NCBI RefSeq assembly: GCF_011059185.1
Contig: NZ_JAALFE010000004.1
Span: forward strand, 1 to 64,000
Source of the DNA: Paragemmobacter kunshanensis
GTDB taxonomy: Bacteria > Pseudomonadota > Alphaproteobacteria > Rhodobacterales > Rhodobacteraceae
Length of the DNA stretch: 64,000 bases
Direction of reading: 5' to 3'
Shown: piece by piece, positions 1 through 7,898 of the stretch
How positions within the stretch are numbered: the first letter of the stretch is position 1
Layout of the letters: every line of letters begins with the position of its first letter
Notes under the pieces: model-generated
What the model saw: only the letters and a program-made list of their open reading frames with translations
The model's database searches: none
Told to the model about the DNA's origin: nothing
Made by a program: the position numbers and the translations under genes

Positions 1-38
1 CAGCACCCGGTGACGCGCGGAAAGCAGCTCTGAAATTA

Positions 39-54
39 CCCCTTGCGCAAGGGG
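39..54. repeat. 16-bp perfect palindrome left of the IS element
   Basis: The sequence CCCCTTGCGCAAGGGG is its own reverse complement. It lies a few bases outside the left inverted repeat of the insertion sequence. It could be part of the insertion target or the end of a hairpin from the interrupted neighbour. No T-tract follows it, so a terminator is not supported. Confidence 0.4.
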
Positions 55-65
55 CGGTTACACAT

Positions 66-77
66 GTTGCACAAATC
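66..77 (+). repeat. Left terminal inverted repeat of the IS element
   Basis: GTTGCACAAATC, the exact reverse complement of 1092-1103. It is the presumed transposase binding end. Confidence 0.75.
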
Positions 78-122
78 CGGTGAGGGATTCATCTCGTGAA
101 TTCAGCGTGGTAGCTGGGGCAC

Positions 123-1055
123 ATGAGCAGACCGACACCTCCGACCTACAAGACCAGGAACTGGCCTGAGTATAACAAGGCGCTCAAGCGCCGTGGCTCG
201 CTGACGATCCGGTTCGACCCGGCCATGACCTGGGAAGCCGCGCCGACCGGCAAGCGTGGTCGCCGGCCCGACTACAGTGATGCTGCGATCCAGACCTGCC
301 TGACGATGAAGGTGCTGTTCGGCATGGCGCTGCGGCAGACGACCGGATTCGTCGAGAGCCTTCTGCGACTGATCGGCTTGGACTGGGCCGTGCCCGACTT
401 CAGCACCCTGTCGCGTCGCCAGAAGACCCTGAAGGTGAACATCCCCTACCGCGGCTCGGACGGCCCCCTGCACCTGCTGATCGACAGCACCGGGATCAAG
501 GTCGAGGGTGAAGGCGAGTGGAACGCGCGCAAGCATGGTGGCAGCAAACACCGGGTCTGGCGCAAGATCCACATTGGGATTGACGAGAAATCACTGGAAA
601 TCCGGGCTGCCGAGTTCACCAGCAGCGACGTGGGCGACGCGCCCATGTTGCCCGAACTGCTCGACCAGATCCCGCCCGACCAGGAGATCGCCAGCGTCAC
701 AGCCGACGGCGCCTTCGACACCCGCAAGTGCCATGACGCCATCGCGGCCCGTGGCGCCGCAGCGATCATCCCGCCCCGCAAGAACGCCAAGCCTTGGAAG
801 CCTGACACCGCCGGGGCGATCGCCCGCAACGACATCCTGAGGACATCGAAGCGCGTCGGGCGGACCATCTGGCGACGATGGAGCGGGTATCACCGCCGAA
901 GCCGTGCCGAGACCAAGATGCACTGTGTGAAACTGCTGGGGCAGCGCCTGAGCGCGCGGGACTTCGACCGTCAGGTCGCAGAGTTCCAGGTCCGTGTCGC
1001 CGTGCTCAATGGCTTCACCGCACTCGGCACACCCCTCACAGAGGTCGCGGGATAA
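123..1055 (+). CDS. IS5-family transposase
   Basis: A 310-residue DDE transposase that cuts and joins the ends of the surrounding insertion sequence. It has an N-terminal DUF4096/IS5-type region (about residues 20-110) and an RNase-H-like catalytic core. The catalytic acidic residues can be placed as Asp121 (in LLIDSTGIKV), Asp195 (in TADGAFD) and Glu263 (in RRSRAETK, followed by the usual K/R positions). The length equals that of intact IS5-type transposases and there is no frameshift, so the enzyme is probably functional. The ATG lies 45 bp inside the left inverted repeat. Family assignment is secure; the IS5 subgroup was not determined. Confidence 0.93.
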   Translation: MSRPTPPTYKTRNWPEYNKALKRRGSLTIRFDPAMTWEAAPTGKRGRRPDYSDAAIQTCLTMKVLFGMALRQTTGFVESLLRLIGLDWAVPDFSTLSRRQKTLKVNIPYRGSDGPLHLLIDSTGIKVEGEGEWNARKHGGSKHRVWRKIHIGIDEKSLEIRAAEFTSSDVGDAPMLPELLDQIPPDQEIASVTADGAFDTRKCHDAIAARGAAAIIPPRKNAKPWKPDTAGAIARNDILRTSKRVGRTIWRRWSGYHRRSRAETKMHCVKLLGQRLSARDFDRQVAEFQVRVAVLNGFTALGTPLTEVAG

Positions 1056-1091
1056 GTCTGTCCGGGGAAAGGGGAGGTCCGGTCAACAGAC

Positions 1092-1103
1092 GATTTGTGC
1101 AAC
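1092..1103 (-). repeat. Right terminal inverted repeat of the IS element
   Basis: GATTTGTGCAAC, the exact reverse complement of the left repeat. It starts 36 bp after the transposase stop codon. Confidence 0.75.
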
Positions 1104-1285
1104 GGAGCCAACACGGCCTAGTACGTTTAGAAAGGAGCCCTTAGGCCAGAGAAGGTTCGACGTCAGGCCCTCTCGCTCCGCCATCAGTTGCACAGGCAAG
1201 GCATTGGTGCCGCTGCATCCCGGCGGCCTTTCCCGGAATGGCGACAGGCGGCACGGATGGCAGGCAACCCTTTGCCGACGCCCTG

Positions 1286-1918
1286 TCAGACCTTTCCCTC
1301 AGCCATCAGCTTGGCCCAGGTCGGGCGCGGCAGATCAAAGCGGTCGTGGCTGCGGATGTATTCGGATCCGAAGCTGCGCGCGACGAGGTCCAGCGCATCG
1401 GTATCTATATGGGCGCGCTCGGGGTCGTGCAGGAAACGGTCCTCGACATGCACGGCCAGAACCCGGCCGATCACCACTGTCTGGCATGGCCCTGTAACCA
1501 CGCAAGCCTGCGACCTGCACTCGAAGGCAACCGGGCTTTCGGCGATCCTCGGCGGGGCGACATGGTCGCTTGCCAGAACCTCAAGCCCGGCCAGCCGCAA
1601 TTCGTCCACGCCGCGGGGGGCATCGGCAGATGTCAGGTTCATCGCCCCGACCAACCGCTCCGGCACAAGGTTCACCACGAATTCGCCGGTCTCCATGATG
1701 TTCAGGGCCGTATCCTTGAACCCCCTGTCGGGCGCGGCCATCAGGCCAAGGGCGATCGTCGGAGGGGCGGATCCCATGACGTTGAAAAAGGAATAGGGGG
1801 CGGCATTCACGCCCTTGTCGCCCTTTGTCACCACCCAGGCAATCGGTCGCGGGATCACCGTCGCCGCCAGAAGCTTGTAGGCGATCGGTTCGGGCACCTT
1901 GTCCAGATCGAACCGCAT
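1286..1918 (-). CDS. Flavin reductase family / FMN-binding split-barrel protein
   Basis: A 210-residue protein of the flavin reductase-like, FMN-binding split-barrel family. Members reduce flavins with NAD(P)H or bind FMN as partners of monooxygenases. The conserved N-terminal block PRPIAWVVT (about 23-31) is followed by NAAPYSFFNV and, further on, EFVVNLVPE, all typical of the family. The start codon overlaps the stop of the upstream nitrilase gene by one base (TGATG), which implies translational coupling. It is the last gene of a minus-strand catabolic operon (dioxygenase, FAH-type hydrolase, nitrilase, flavin reductase). A paralogue of similar length and motif content lies at 13926. The specific partner enzyme is unknown. 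Confidence 0.85.
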   Translation of the reverse strand: MRFDLDKVPEPIAYKLLAATVIPRPIAWVVTKGDKGVNAAPYSFFNVMGSAPPTIALGLMAAPDRGFKDTALNIMETGEFVVNLVPERLVGAMNLTSADAPRGVDELRLAGLEVLASDHVAPPRIAESPVAFECRSQACVVTGPCQTVVIGRVLAVHVEDRFLHDPERAHIDTDALDLVARSFGSEYIRSHDRFDLPRPTWAKLMAEGKV

Positions 1919-2847
1919 CAGCGCTCTCGCACCGCCGGTTTCGCGCGGGTATCGACAATCAGTTCAAAGACGTCCGGACGGGCATAGTGGCCGGTCACAT
2001 CGAAATCGAACTTCGCACGGATCACCTCGGTCGGGTCGATCTCTGCGAAAAGGATCGTTTCACCGTTGAAATCCGGCCCGGCGAGAACCTGGCCAAGGGG
2101 AGAGATGATGGCAGATCCCCCCCGCATCATCACGCGGTCGGGTTCATCCCCGAGGGCACTTTCATGCCCGGCTTCATAAGCTGCCCGCGTGATGTACTGG
2201 CAAGCTGTCAGAACGAAGGTTCGCCCTTCAAGGGCGATGTGCTGCATGGTGGGCAGCCAGGTATCGCGGTCATCGGCGGTCGGCGCGCAATACAGGCTGA
2301 CGCCCTGATGATACATGTGCATCCGCAAGGCGGGCATGTAGTTTTCCCAGCAGATCACCGCCCCGATCGTGCCAAGCTCGGTCTGGAATGCGGGCAAGGT
2401 GGACCCGTCTCCGAAACCCCAGATCAGCCGCTCTCCCGCCGTCGGCATCAGCTTTCGATGCTTGCCGACCAGCCCCTTCGCCCCATCAAGATAGAGAACC
2501 GTGCAGTAAAGCGTCGCACCGTCGCGCTCGATCACGCCGATGACGGCGAATGCGCCCGTATCGGCGCAGGCCTGGGCGACACACGCGATCTCGGGGCCGT
2601 CCAGATCCACGGCTGCGGCGTGATAGCGTGCAAAGGCCGCACGCCCTTCGGGTTTGCGCATGCCGATGGGCGCGCCGAAGCTGGCACCCTTTGGATAGCC
2701 CCCGATCAACGCCTCGGGAAAGACGACCAGCCGCGCGCCCCTGGCCGCGGCTTCCCGCAGGCGGGCGGCGGCCTTCTCGGCAGTGGCCATCGGGTCCGAC
2801 GGAAGGGCGGCCATCTGCACCACGGCAGCAACAAAGGGGGGGCTCAT
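1918..2847 (-). CDS. Nitrilase-family carbon-nitrogen hydrolase
   Basis: A 309-residue hydrolase of the nitrilase superfamily, most like branch-1 nitrilases that convert a nitrile to a carboxylate and ammonia. The catalytic triad is visible: Glu45 (VVFPEALIGG), Lys132 (KHRKLMPTAGE) and Cys166 (VICWENYMP). The CWENYMP context is characteristic of true nitrilases rather than amidases, but substrate choice cannot be read from sequence. The ATG at 2847 is chosen over a longer frame because a GGAGA ribosome binding site sits just upstream. It lies between the FAH-type hydrolase gene and the flavin reductase gene in one operon and overlaps the latter by one base. Confidence 0.88.
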   Translation of the reverse strand: MSPPFVAAVVQMAALPSDPMATAEKAAARLREAAARGARLVVFPEALIGGYPKGASFGAPIGMRKPEGRAAFARYHAAAVDLDGPEIACVAQACADTGAFAVIGVIERDGATLYCTVLYLDGAKGLVGKHRKLMPTAGERLIWGFGDGSTLPAFQTELGTIGAVICWENYMPALRMHMYHQGVSLYCAPTADDRDTWLPTMQHIALEGRTFVLTACQYITRAAYEAGHESALGDEPDRVMMRGGSAIISPLGQVLAGPDFNGETILFAEIDPTEVIRAKFDFDVTGHYARPDVFELIVDTRAKPAVRER

Positions 2848-2936
2848 GACGGGTCTCCGCTTCAAATGGTGGCCGCGGGCTTGCATCCCCCGGGGCTCAT
2901 CCGGATCTCGATCCTCGGTTGGCCCATGGTGATGGG

Positions 2937-3860
2937 TCAATCCTCCGGCGTGGTATTCACGACAGGATTGCGCAGGCTGCCGATGCCCTCGACATGCCCC
3001 ACCACGACATCGCCGGGATGCAGCCATTCCTGTGGCGTCCGCCCCGCGCCCACGCCTTCGGGCGTGCCGCTTGCGATGATGTCGCCCGGCTCCAGCGTGA
3101 TCCCGGTCGAGATGTCGGCGATCAGCTCGTCAACCTTGAACAGCATGTGCCGGGTGTTCGACCGCTGCTTCTCGACGCCGTTCACCGTCAGCCAAAGGTC
3201 AAGGGTCTGGGGGTCCGGTATCTCGTCCGCCGTCACGATGACCGGCCCGAACGGGGCATAGCTGTCCATGCCCTTCGAAAAGATCCACTGCCCCGCGCGC
3301 CGGTTGTCGCGCGCCGAAACGTCGATCATCACCGAATATCCGAAGACATGGTTCAGGGCATCCTCTCGGCGGATACGGCTGGCGGTGGTGCCGATGATCA
3401 CCGCCAGTTCCACCTCCCAGTCAAGCTGTCGGGTCATCCTTGAATTGTGCCCGATCCCGTCGCCCGGACCAATCACCGCCGTTGGCGGCTTTGAAAACAC
3501 CACCGGCTGCTTCGGCAGATCCTTGGAGGTATCGAGGCTGGCCGCGCTCTCCGCGACATGCTCGACATAGTTCAACCCGATGCCGAAGATGTTCTTTCTG
3601 GGTCGGGGGATCGGTGCCAGCAGGCGCACATTCGCCAGCGCCGTCGCCGTGCCGGGCCTGTGCCGCCCCGCCGCTGCCTCCAGACAGCCCTGCAGCGCCT
3701 CAAGCCCGGGCCTGCCCAGATCAATCAACCCCAGCATCGAGGCAGGCAGGCATTCCCCCTGCGCCGCCGCCAGCCGCTCCACATCGACGACCAGATCGCC
3801 CTCGATCACCCCAAGCCGCGCCGCCCCCTCGACAGAGGCACGATAGGTTACCAGTTTCAT
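2937..3860 (-). CDS. Fumarylacetoacetate hydrolase family protein
   Basis: A 307-residue FAH-superfamily enzyme. Members hydrolyse or decarboxylate 2-oxo products of aromatic ring cleavage with a bound divalent metal. Metal ligands fit Glu149 and Glu151 in DWEVELAVIIG and Asp180 in SVMIDVSARD. The C-terminal SGTPEGVGAGRTP motif is also typical. It lies directly after a gentisate-dioxygenase-like gene (3 bp gap), so fumarylpyruvate (maleylpyruvate) hydrolase in a gentisate-type pathway is the most likely role. That role is inferred from context. The exact reaction could also belong to another meta- or homogentisate-like route. Confidence 0.88.
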   Translation of the reverse strand: MKLVTYRASVEGAARLGVIEGDLVVDVERLAAAQGECLPASMLGLIDLGRPGLEALQGCLEAAAGRHRPGTATALANVRLLAPIPRPRKNIFGIGLNYVEHVAESAASLDTSKDLPKQPVVFSKPPTAVIGPGDGIGHNSRMTRQLDWEVELAVIIGTTASRIRREDALNHVFGYSVMIDVSARDNRRAGQWIFSKGMDSYAPFGPVIVTADEIPDPQTLDLWLTVNGVEKQRSNTRHMLFKVDELIADISTGITLEPGDIIASGTPEGVGAGRTPQEWLHPGDVVVGHVEGIGSLRNPVVNTTPED

Positions 3861-3863
3861 GTC

Positions 3864-4991
3864 TTATCCCTGCAAGAGCGGCTGCCGACCGCCGTTTTCC
3901 CCGAAGGCTTCTTCCCGATACAGCCCAAGCGCCCGCATCACCGGCAGGTCATTCAGGCAGAACAGGCAGGCATCTTCGCGATCCGATCCGTTGACATGCT
4001 CATGCCAGGCCCAGGACGGCACGCAGAAGATGTCACGCTCGGCCCAGTCAAAGCGCTTGCCATTGATGATCGAATGACCCCGCCCCTTCGCGACGTGGTA
4101 AAGATAGCTGCCGGTATGGCGATGCGCCCTGGTATGTTCGCCCGGGCGCAGCATCTGCATGCTTGCACCCAGCGTCTGCATCACCGGGCCATTCGTCACG
4201 GGGTTCACATATTCCATCAGCACGCCGTCGAACGGACTGCCCGCCGTGCAGCCTGCATATTTCGACAGCGCGTCATATGTCGGCGCCCATTCGTATTTGA
4301 ACATCGGGCTATAGCCCTTGCGCCAGCTTTCGCCATAGGGGGTCAGGCCAGGATTGCCCCAGGTCTTCGTCATGTCGTCCACGGCATGTCCCACGACCTG
4401 GTTCAGATCCGGATGCACCTCGTAGAAATTCGCCTCCATCGCGTTGACAAAGGGAATGTCCAGCCCGTCCTGCCACAGGCACAGCGATCCGTCCGCGCTG
4501 ACGCCATGCTCATGCCAGGTTCCGTTCGGCGTCAGGACAAAGTCATTCGCGCCCAGGGTCATCTTGTGGCCATCCACCACCGTATAGGCCCCGCGCCCCT
4601 CCATGATGAACCGGATCGCACTGGCCGAATGGCGATGGGCGCTGGCCACTTCGCCGGGATTCATCACCTGAAGCCCCGCATAGATCCAGCCGACGGCCGC
4701 CGCCACATCCTGACGGCCCGGATTGTTCAGATAGATCACCCGACGCCCGGCCTTTTCCGGCGTCACCAGATCGACCGACCGGATCACATGATCGCGCAGG
4801 TCCCGATAACGCCAGACCACCGGCACGGACTGGCTCTTCGGCGCCCAGGGCTCGATCTTGTTCGCAACGGTCCACAGGGCACCGGCGTGAAAGCCCTCCA
4901 ACTCGTCGTAATAGGCCAGCAACTCTGGCGTATCCTCGACATTGGCCCGCCCGATCACGTCCTCACGATGGTTCTCGCGCTCGCTGGCCAT
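3864..4991 (-). CDS. Gentisate 1,2-dioxygenase-like bicupin protein
   Basis: A 375-residue bicupin of the gentisate/1-hydroxy-2-naphthoate dioxygenase family, which opens an aromatic ring between carboxyl- and hydroxyl-bearing carbons using Fe(II) and O2. The first cupin carries the presumed iron ligands His119, His121 and His160 (AHRHSASAIRF and TWHEH). The second cupin repeats the pattern as AHRHTGSYLYH and AWHEH, so both domains keep metal-like histidines. The ATG at 4991 is preceded by a strong purine-rich site (GGAGGGGAGA), which argues against the longer frame. It is the first gene of the minus-strand operon and faces a GntR regulator. Substrate specificity (gentisate or a relative) is inferred. 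Confidence 0.85.
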   Translation of the reverse strand: MASERENHREDVIGRANVEDTPELLAYYDELEGFHAGALWTVANKIEPWAPKSQSVPVVWRYRDLRDHVIRSVDLVTPEKAGRRVIYLNNPGRQDVAAAVGWIYAGLQVMNPGEVASAHRHSASAIRFIMEGRGAYTVVDGHKMTLGANDFVLTPNGTWHEHGVSADGSLCLWQDGLDIPFVNAMEANFYEVHPDLNQVVGHAVDDMTKTWGNPGLTPYGESWRKGYSPMFKYEWAPTYDALSKYAGCTAGSPFDGVLMEYVNPVTNGPVMQTLGASMQMLRPGEHTRAHRHTGSYLYHVAKGRGHSIINGKRFDWAERDIFCVPSWAWHEHVNGSDREDACLFCLNDLPVMRALGLYREEAFGENGGRQPLLQG

Positions 4992-5037
4992 GGCTCTCTC
5001 CCCTCCCTGCGGCAACGGCCCGACTATGCCTCTCCAT

Positions 5038-5068
5038 ATTTTCGATATCAACAAGGATTTTCGAAAAT
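5038..5068. promoter_or_regulatory. Candidate GntR operator between dioxygenase operon and regulator
   Basis: The 135-bp divergent intergenic region contains the perfect palindrome ATTTTCGAAAAT at 5057-5068. A second copy of its half, ATTTTCGA, is at 5038-5045, starting exactly 19 bp earlier on the same face. The region is AT-rich in a GC-rich genome. This is the expected place for autoregulation and control of the catabolic operon by the adjacent GntR protein. No binding data exist; it is an inference from symmetry and position. Confidence 0.5.
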
Positions 5069-5126
5069 TCTGGAATTGCACGACTCTCCGCCATTCACTA
5101 AGCTACCGGCAGACAAGGATCCGATC

Positions 5127-5771
5127 ATGACTCTGGCCGAAAAAGCCTATGTTTCCTTGCGCAAGGACATCGTCGAGGGTCGCTTCGCCCCCGAAAGCCC
5201 CCTGCGCCTCGCCGATCTCTCGGAACGCTATGGCATGGGCTTTTCCCCCCTGCGCGAGGCGCTGAACCGGCTCCAGGCGGAACGCCTCGTCACCGCCGAA
5301 TCCCTGCGCGGCTTCCGCGTCTCGGCCCGGTCCCCCTCGGAATTCGAAGACGCGCTTCAGGCCCGCCTTCTGATCGAAACCGAAGCCCTCCGCCTCTCGA
5401 TCCTCAAGGGCGACGATACCTGGGAGGCCTCCATCGTCGCCGCGCTCTATGCCCTGCGGCGGCAGACCGGCCGGTCGGATGGCGATGTCGATGAACTGAA
5501 GGCGCGCCACCATGCCTTTCATCGCGCGCTCCTCGCCGCCTGCGGATCGGATTGGCTCCTGGATTTCTTCGAACGCCTCTACGCCGCGACAGAGCGGTAC
5601 CGAATCCCCGCGCTCTTGGCGGCCGGCCCACAGAAGCGCGATATCGACGCGGAACATGGCGCCATCGCCGATGCCGTTCTGGCGCGGGATGCGCCCCTTG
5701 CCGAACGACTGCTGCGCGATCATTACCTGCGCACCGCCGGCACGATCCGCTCTGGCATGGCCCCGGCATAG
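5127..5771 (+). CDS. GntR-family transcriptional regulator (FCD/FadR type)
   Basis: A 214-residue regulator with an N-terminal GntR winged helix (about 1-70; motifs LRLADLSERYGM and SPLREALNRLQAERLV) and a C-terminal all-helical FCD ligand domain. FCD metal-binding positions are suggested by RHHAFHRALLAAC and by EHGAI and RDHYLRT near the end. The start at 5127 is supported by an AAGGA site upstream. It is transcribed away from the gentisate-type operon, so it probably senses an aromatic acid intermediate and controls both itself and that operon through the palindromes at 5038-5068. Confidence 0.88.
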   Translation: MTLAEKAYVSLRKDIVEGRFAPESPLRLADLSERYGMGFSPLREALNRLQAERLVTAESLRGFRVSARSPSEFEDALQARLLIETEALRLSILKGDDTWEASIVAALYALRRQTGRSDGDVDELKARHHAFHRALLAACGSDWLLDFFERLYAATERYRIPALLAAGPQKRDIDAEHGAIADAVLARDAPLAERLLRDHYLRTAGTIRSGMAPA

Positions 5772-5812
5772 CCCCTGACGGCACAGGCAAACCATCTGCG
5801 GCCGCCTCCTCC

Positions 5813-5848
5813 TTGACATCCAGTCTGATTCGTAACATCAATAGTTAC
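5813..5848 (+). promoter_or_regulatory. Promoter and operator of the Rrf2-type regulator; possible leaderless start
   Basis: A perfect -35 hexamer TTGACA lies at 5813-5818. The inverted repeat GTAAC-N7-GTTAC (5832-5848) sits where the -10 and start point would be and touches the ATG at 5849. With normal promoter spacing, transcription would begin at or next to the ATG. No Shine-Dalgarno-like sequence is present, which suggests a leaderless mRNA with an autorepressor site covering the promoter. The -10 match is weak. Confidence 0.5.
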
Positions 5849-6292
5849 ATGAAACGGGACAGCCGCCTTTCCTCCACCCTGCACGCCCTTCTGCACATGG
5901 CAGAACGGGACAGCCCGATGACATCAGAGGCCCTCGGCCAATGCCTCGGCACCAATCCGGTCGTCGTCCGGCGGACCATGGGCCACCTGCGCGAGGCGGG
6001 CCTCGTGACGGCCGACCGCGGGCCAGCGGGCGGCTGGCGCATCGCGGCCGATCTGGAGACGGTCAGCCTGCGCCGCCTGCACGAAGCCCTGGGAGAGCCC
6101 GCGATCTTCGCCATCGGCAACCGCAACGAAACGCCGGAATGCCTGGTCGAACAATCGGTGAATGCCGCGCTCGAAGATGCCTTTGCCGCGGCCGAGGCGC
6201 TGCTGCTCGACCGTTTCGCCGATGTGACGCTGGCCGATCTGGCCCGCGATTTCGCCCGCCGTCATGCGCAAAGGCGGGCCAGACAGGAGTAG
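5849..6292 (+). CDS. Rrf2-family transcriptional regulator
   Basis: A 147-residue winged-helix regulator of the Rrf2 family. Helix-turn-helix residues lie at about 24-55 (TSEALGQCLGTNPVVVRRTM), followed by the typical wing DRGPAGGWRIA. It does not show the three-cysteine iron-sulfur cluster of IscR/NsrR. Only Cys32 and Cys98 (in TPECLVEQ) are seen, resembling the thiol-only branch of the family. It lies 3 bp upstream of a CPYC flavoprotein gene, so redox or thiol stress sensing is plausible but inferred. An inverted repeat overlapping its own start suggests autoregulation. Confidence 0.85.
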   Translation: MKRDSRLSSTLHALLHMAERDSPMTSEALGQCLGTNPVVVRRTMGHLREAGLVTADRGPAGGWRIAADLETVSLRRLHEALGEPAIFAIGNRNETPECLVEQSVNAALEDAFAAAEALLLDRFADVTLADLARDFARRHAQRRARQE

Positions 6293-6295
6293 GAC

Positions 6296-7183
6296 ATGCA
6301 GGATGTGATCGTGATCGGGGGCAGCTTCGCCGGAATGGCAGCCGCCCTGCAACTGGCGCGCGCGCGCCGCAAGGTGCTGGTGATCGACGCGGGGCAGCGC
6401 CGCAACCGCTTTGCCAGCCGGTCGCATGGCTTTCTCGGGCAAGATGGCATGGACCCGGCGCAGATCTGGGCCCAGGCCAGGGATCAGTTGCTGGCCTATC
6501 CCGATCTGCGCTGGGTGAAGGGAACTGTCGCCTCCCTCTCCGGGCGAAAGGACGAATTCCGGGTTGCCACCGATCCTGGCGAAACCCACGAAGGTCGGCG
6601 CATCCTTCTGGCCACCGGCGTCAGCGATCAGCTCCCCGAAATCCCGGGCCTGGCCGAACGCTGGGGCAGGACGGTGTTCCACTGCCCCTACTGCCACGGC
6701 TTCGAACTGGATCAGGGACGGATCGGGGTCATCGCCACGGGCGCCCTCTCGGTTCATCAGGCAGAGTTGTTGCCGGACTGGGGAGAGGTCACCTTCTTCG
6801 TGAACGATGCCCTCACACTCTCCCACGATCAGCGGGCCAACCTGCACGCGCGCGGCGTCGTGGTCGAAGACACACCCCTCGCCCGCCTGTCAGGTGGCGC
6901 CGATGTCGAACTGGTCGATGGCCGCGTGCTGCGCTTCTCCGGCCTCTTCACCGCCAGCAGAACGGAACCGGCTGGGCCACTGGCCGGGCTGATCGGCTGC
7001 GAGATGATCGAAACCCCGATGGGCCGCCAGATCCGGACGGACGAGGCCAAGGAAACCAGCCGCCCCGGCATCTTCGCCTGCGGTGACGTCGCGCGCGCGC
7101 CGCATTCCGTCTCGCTCGCAGTGGCCGACGGGGCCTGGGCCGGGGCGCAACTGCATCGCTCGCTCGTCTGGCCGGAGGTCTGA
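6296..7183 (+). CDS. Thioredoxin-reductase-like NAD(P)/FAD-dependent oxidoreductase
   Basis: A 295-residue class II pyridine nucleotide-disulfide oxidoreductase. An N-terminal FAD-binding fold begins IVIGGSFAGMAAALQLARA (GGSFAG at 8-13). The redox-active pair is CPYC at 130-133, where thioredoxin reductases have CATC or CPYC. The C-terminal FAD motif GIFACGDVA is near the end. The second nucleotide-binding site reads GVIATGALSVHQ, which departs from the usual GxGxxA pattern, so the preferred electron donor is uncertain. It sits in an apparent operon after the Rrf2 regulator and before a methyltransferase, probably controlled by that regulator. Confidence 0.88.
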   Translation: MQDVIVIGGSFAGMAAALQLARARRKVLVIDAGQRRNRFASRSHGFLGQDGMDPAQIWAQARDQLLAYPDLRWVKGTVASLSGRKDEFRVATDPGETHEGRRILLATGVSDQLPEIPGLAERWGRTVFHCPYCHGFELDQGRIGVIATGALSVHQAELLPDWGEVTFFVNDALTLSHDQRANLHARGVVVEDTPLARLSGGADVELVDGRVLRFSGLFTASRTEPAGPLAGLIGCEMIETPMGRQIRTDEAKETSRPGIFACGDVARAPHSVSLAVADGAWAGAQLHRSLVWPEV

Positions 7184-7184
7184 T

Positions 7185-7865
7185 GTGACCCCCTCCCCCG
7201 CCACCGATCCCGGCGATCCTGCCAGCTATGCCGCGCGCGTCGCCCGGCATGTTCCCGGGCTGCGGGATCTGCATGTCATGGCGGGCATCCTTCTCGCCGA
7301 ACATGTGCCGGACCAGGGCAGGGTCCTGATCCTCGGTGCCGGTGGCGGGCTGGAACTGCAGGCCTTCTCCCGCGCCCATCCCGGCTGGCACTTCGACGGC
7401 GTCGACCCTTCCCCCACGATGATCGCTCAGGCGCGGCGACTGCTGGGCAGCGACACCGCCAACATCACCTTCCATCAGGGCTATATCGACGATGCCCCCG
7501 AAGGCCCCTTCGATGGCGCTGCCTGCCTTCTGACCCTGCACTTCCTGCGCCACGACGAACGCCTCCGCACGCTGCGCGCTGTCCATCGCCGCCTCAGCCC
7601 CGGCGCGCCCTTCATCGCCGCCCATCACAGCTTTCCTGCCGGGGGTGACGGGGAACCGGATCTCTGGCTGCGGCGCAACGCGGCCTGGCTGGTCGCGGGC
7701 GGCATGGACGAAGCGCAGGCCCTCGCCGGGATCGAAACCATGAAGGAACGCCTGCCCGTCCTTTCCCCGGCAGAGGATGAGCGCCTGCTGATCGAGGCAG
7801 GCTTCCACGATGTCCAGCTTTTCTACGCCGCCCTTACCTTCAAGGGCTGGGTTGCCCGGGCCTGA
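7185..7865 (+). CDS. Class I SAM-dependent methyltransferase
   Basis: A 226-residue protein with the Rossmann motif I VLILGAGGGLELQAF, an acidic post-I loop (FDGVDPSPTMIAQAR) and the methyltransferase motif FDGAACLLTLHFL. The GTG at 7185 is used as start because it lies directly after the flavoprotein stop, with GGAGG upstream of it inside the previous gene. The substrate is unknown. It is the last gene of the Rrf2-flavoprotein operon. Its linkage to a thioredoxin-reductase-like enzyme suggests a thiol or metalloid substrate, but nothing in the sequence proves it. Confidence 0.85.
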   Translation: MTPSPATDPGDPASYAARVARHVPGLRDLHVMAGILLAEHVPDQGRVLILGAGGGLELQAFSRAHPGWHFDGVDPSPTMIAQARRLLGSDTANITFHQGYIDDAPEGPFDGAACLLTLHFLRHDERLRTLRAVHRRLSPGAPFIAAHHSFPAGGDGEPDLWLRRNAAWLVAGGMDEAQALAGIETMKERLPVLSPAEDERLLIEAGFHDVQLFYAALTFKGWVARA

Positions 7866-7898
7866 AGCGGGCGCGACGGCCCAATCCCGAAGACAGGT

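Larger units (their letters stand above)
66..1103 (+). mobile_element. IS5-family insertion sequence, about 1.04 kb
   Basis: A single transposase gene is bracketed by a perfect 12-bp inverted repeat, GTTGCACAAATC at 66-77 and its complement at 1092-1103. The size and the single DDE transposase fit the IS5 family. On the right side the repeat continues outward as GGCTCC (read inward, 1104-1109), but the six bases outside the left repeat (60-65) do not match this. The outermost tips are therefore uncertain and no target-site duplication could be assigned. The element is otherwise intact and may be mobile. Confidence 0.8.

Noticed and set aside
1825-3261. A 478-codon plus-strand frame opposite the nitrilase and flavin reductase genes
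   Set aside because: It is a shadow frame; the minus-strand products carry intact catalytic motifs.
7083-7184. N-terminal extension of the methyltransferase frame into the flavoprotein gene
   Set aside because: The extension is out-of-frame coding sequence of the flavoprotein; the GTG at 7185 has a ribosome binding site and gives a normal-length enzyme.
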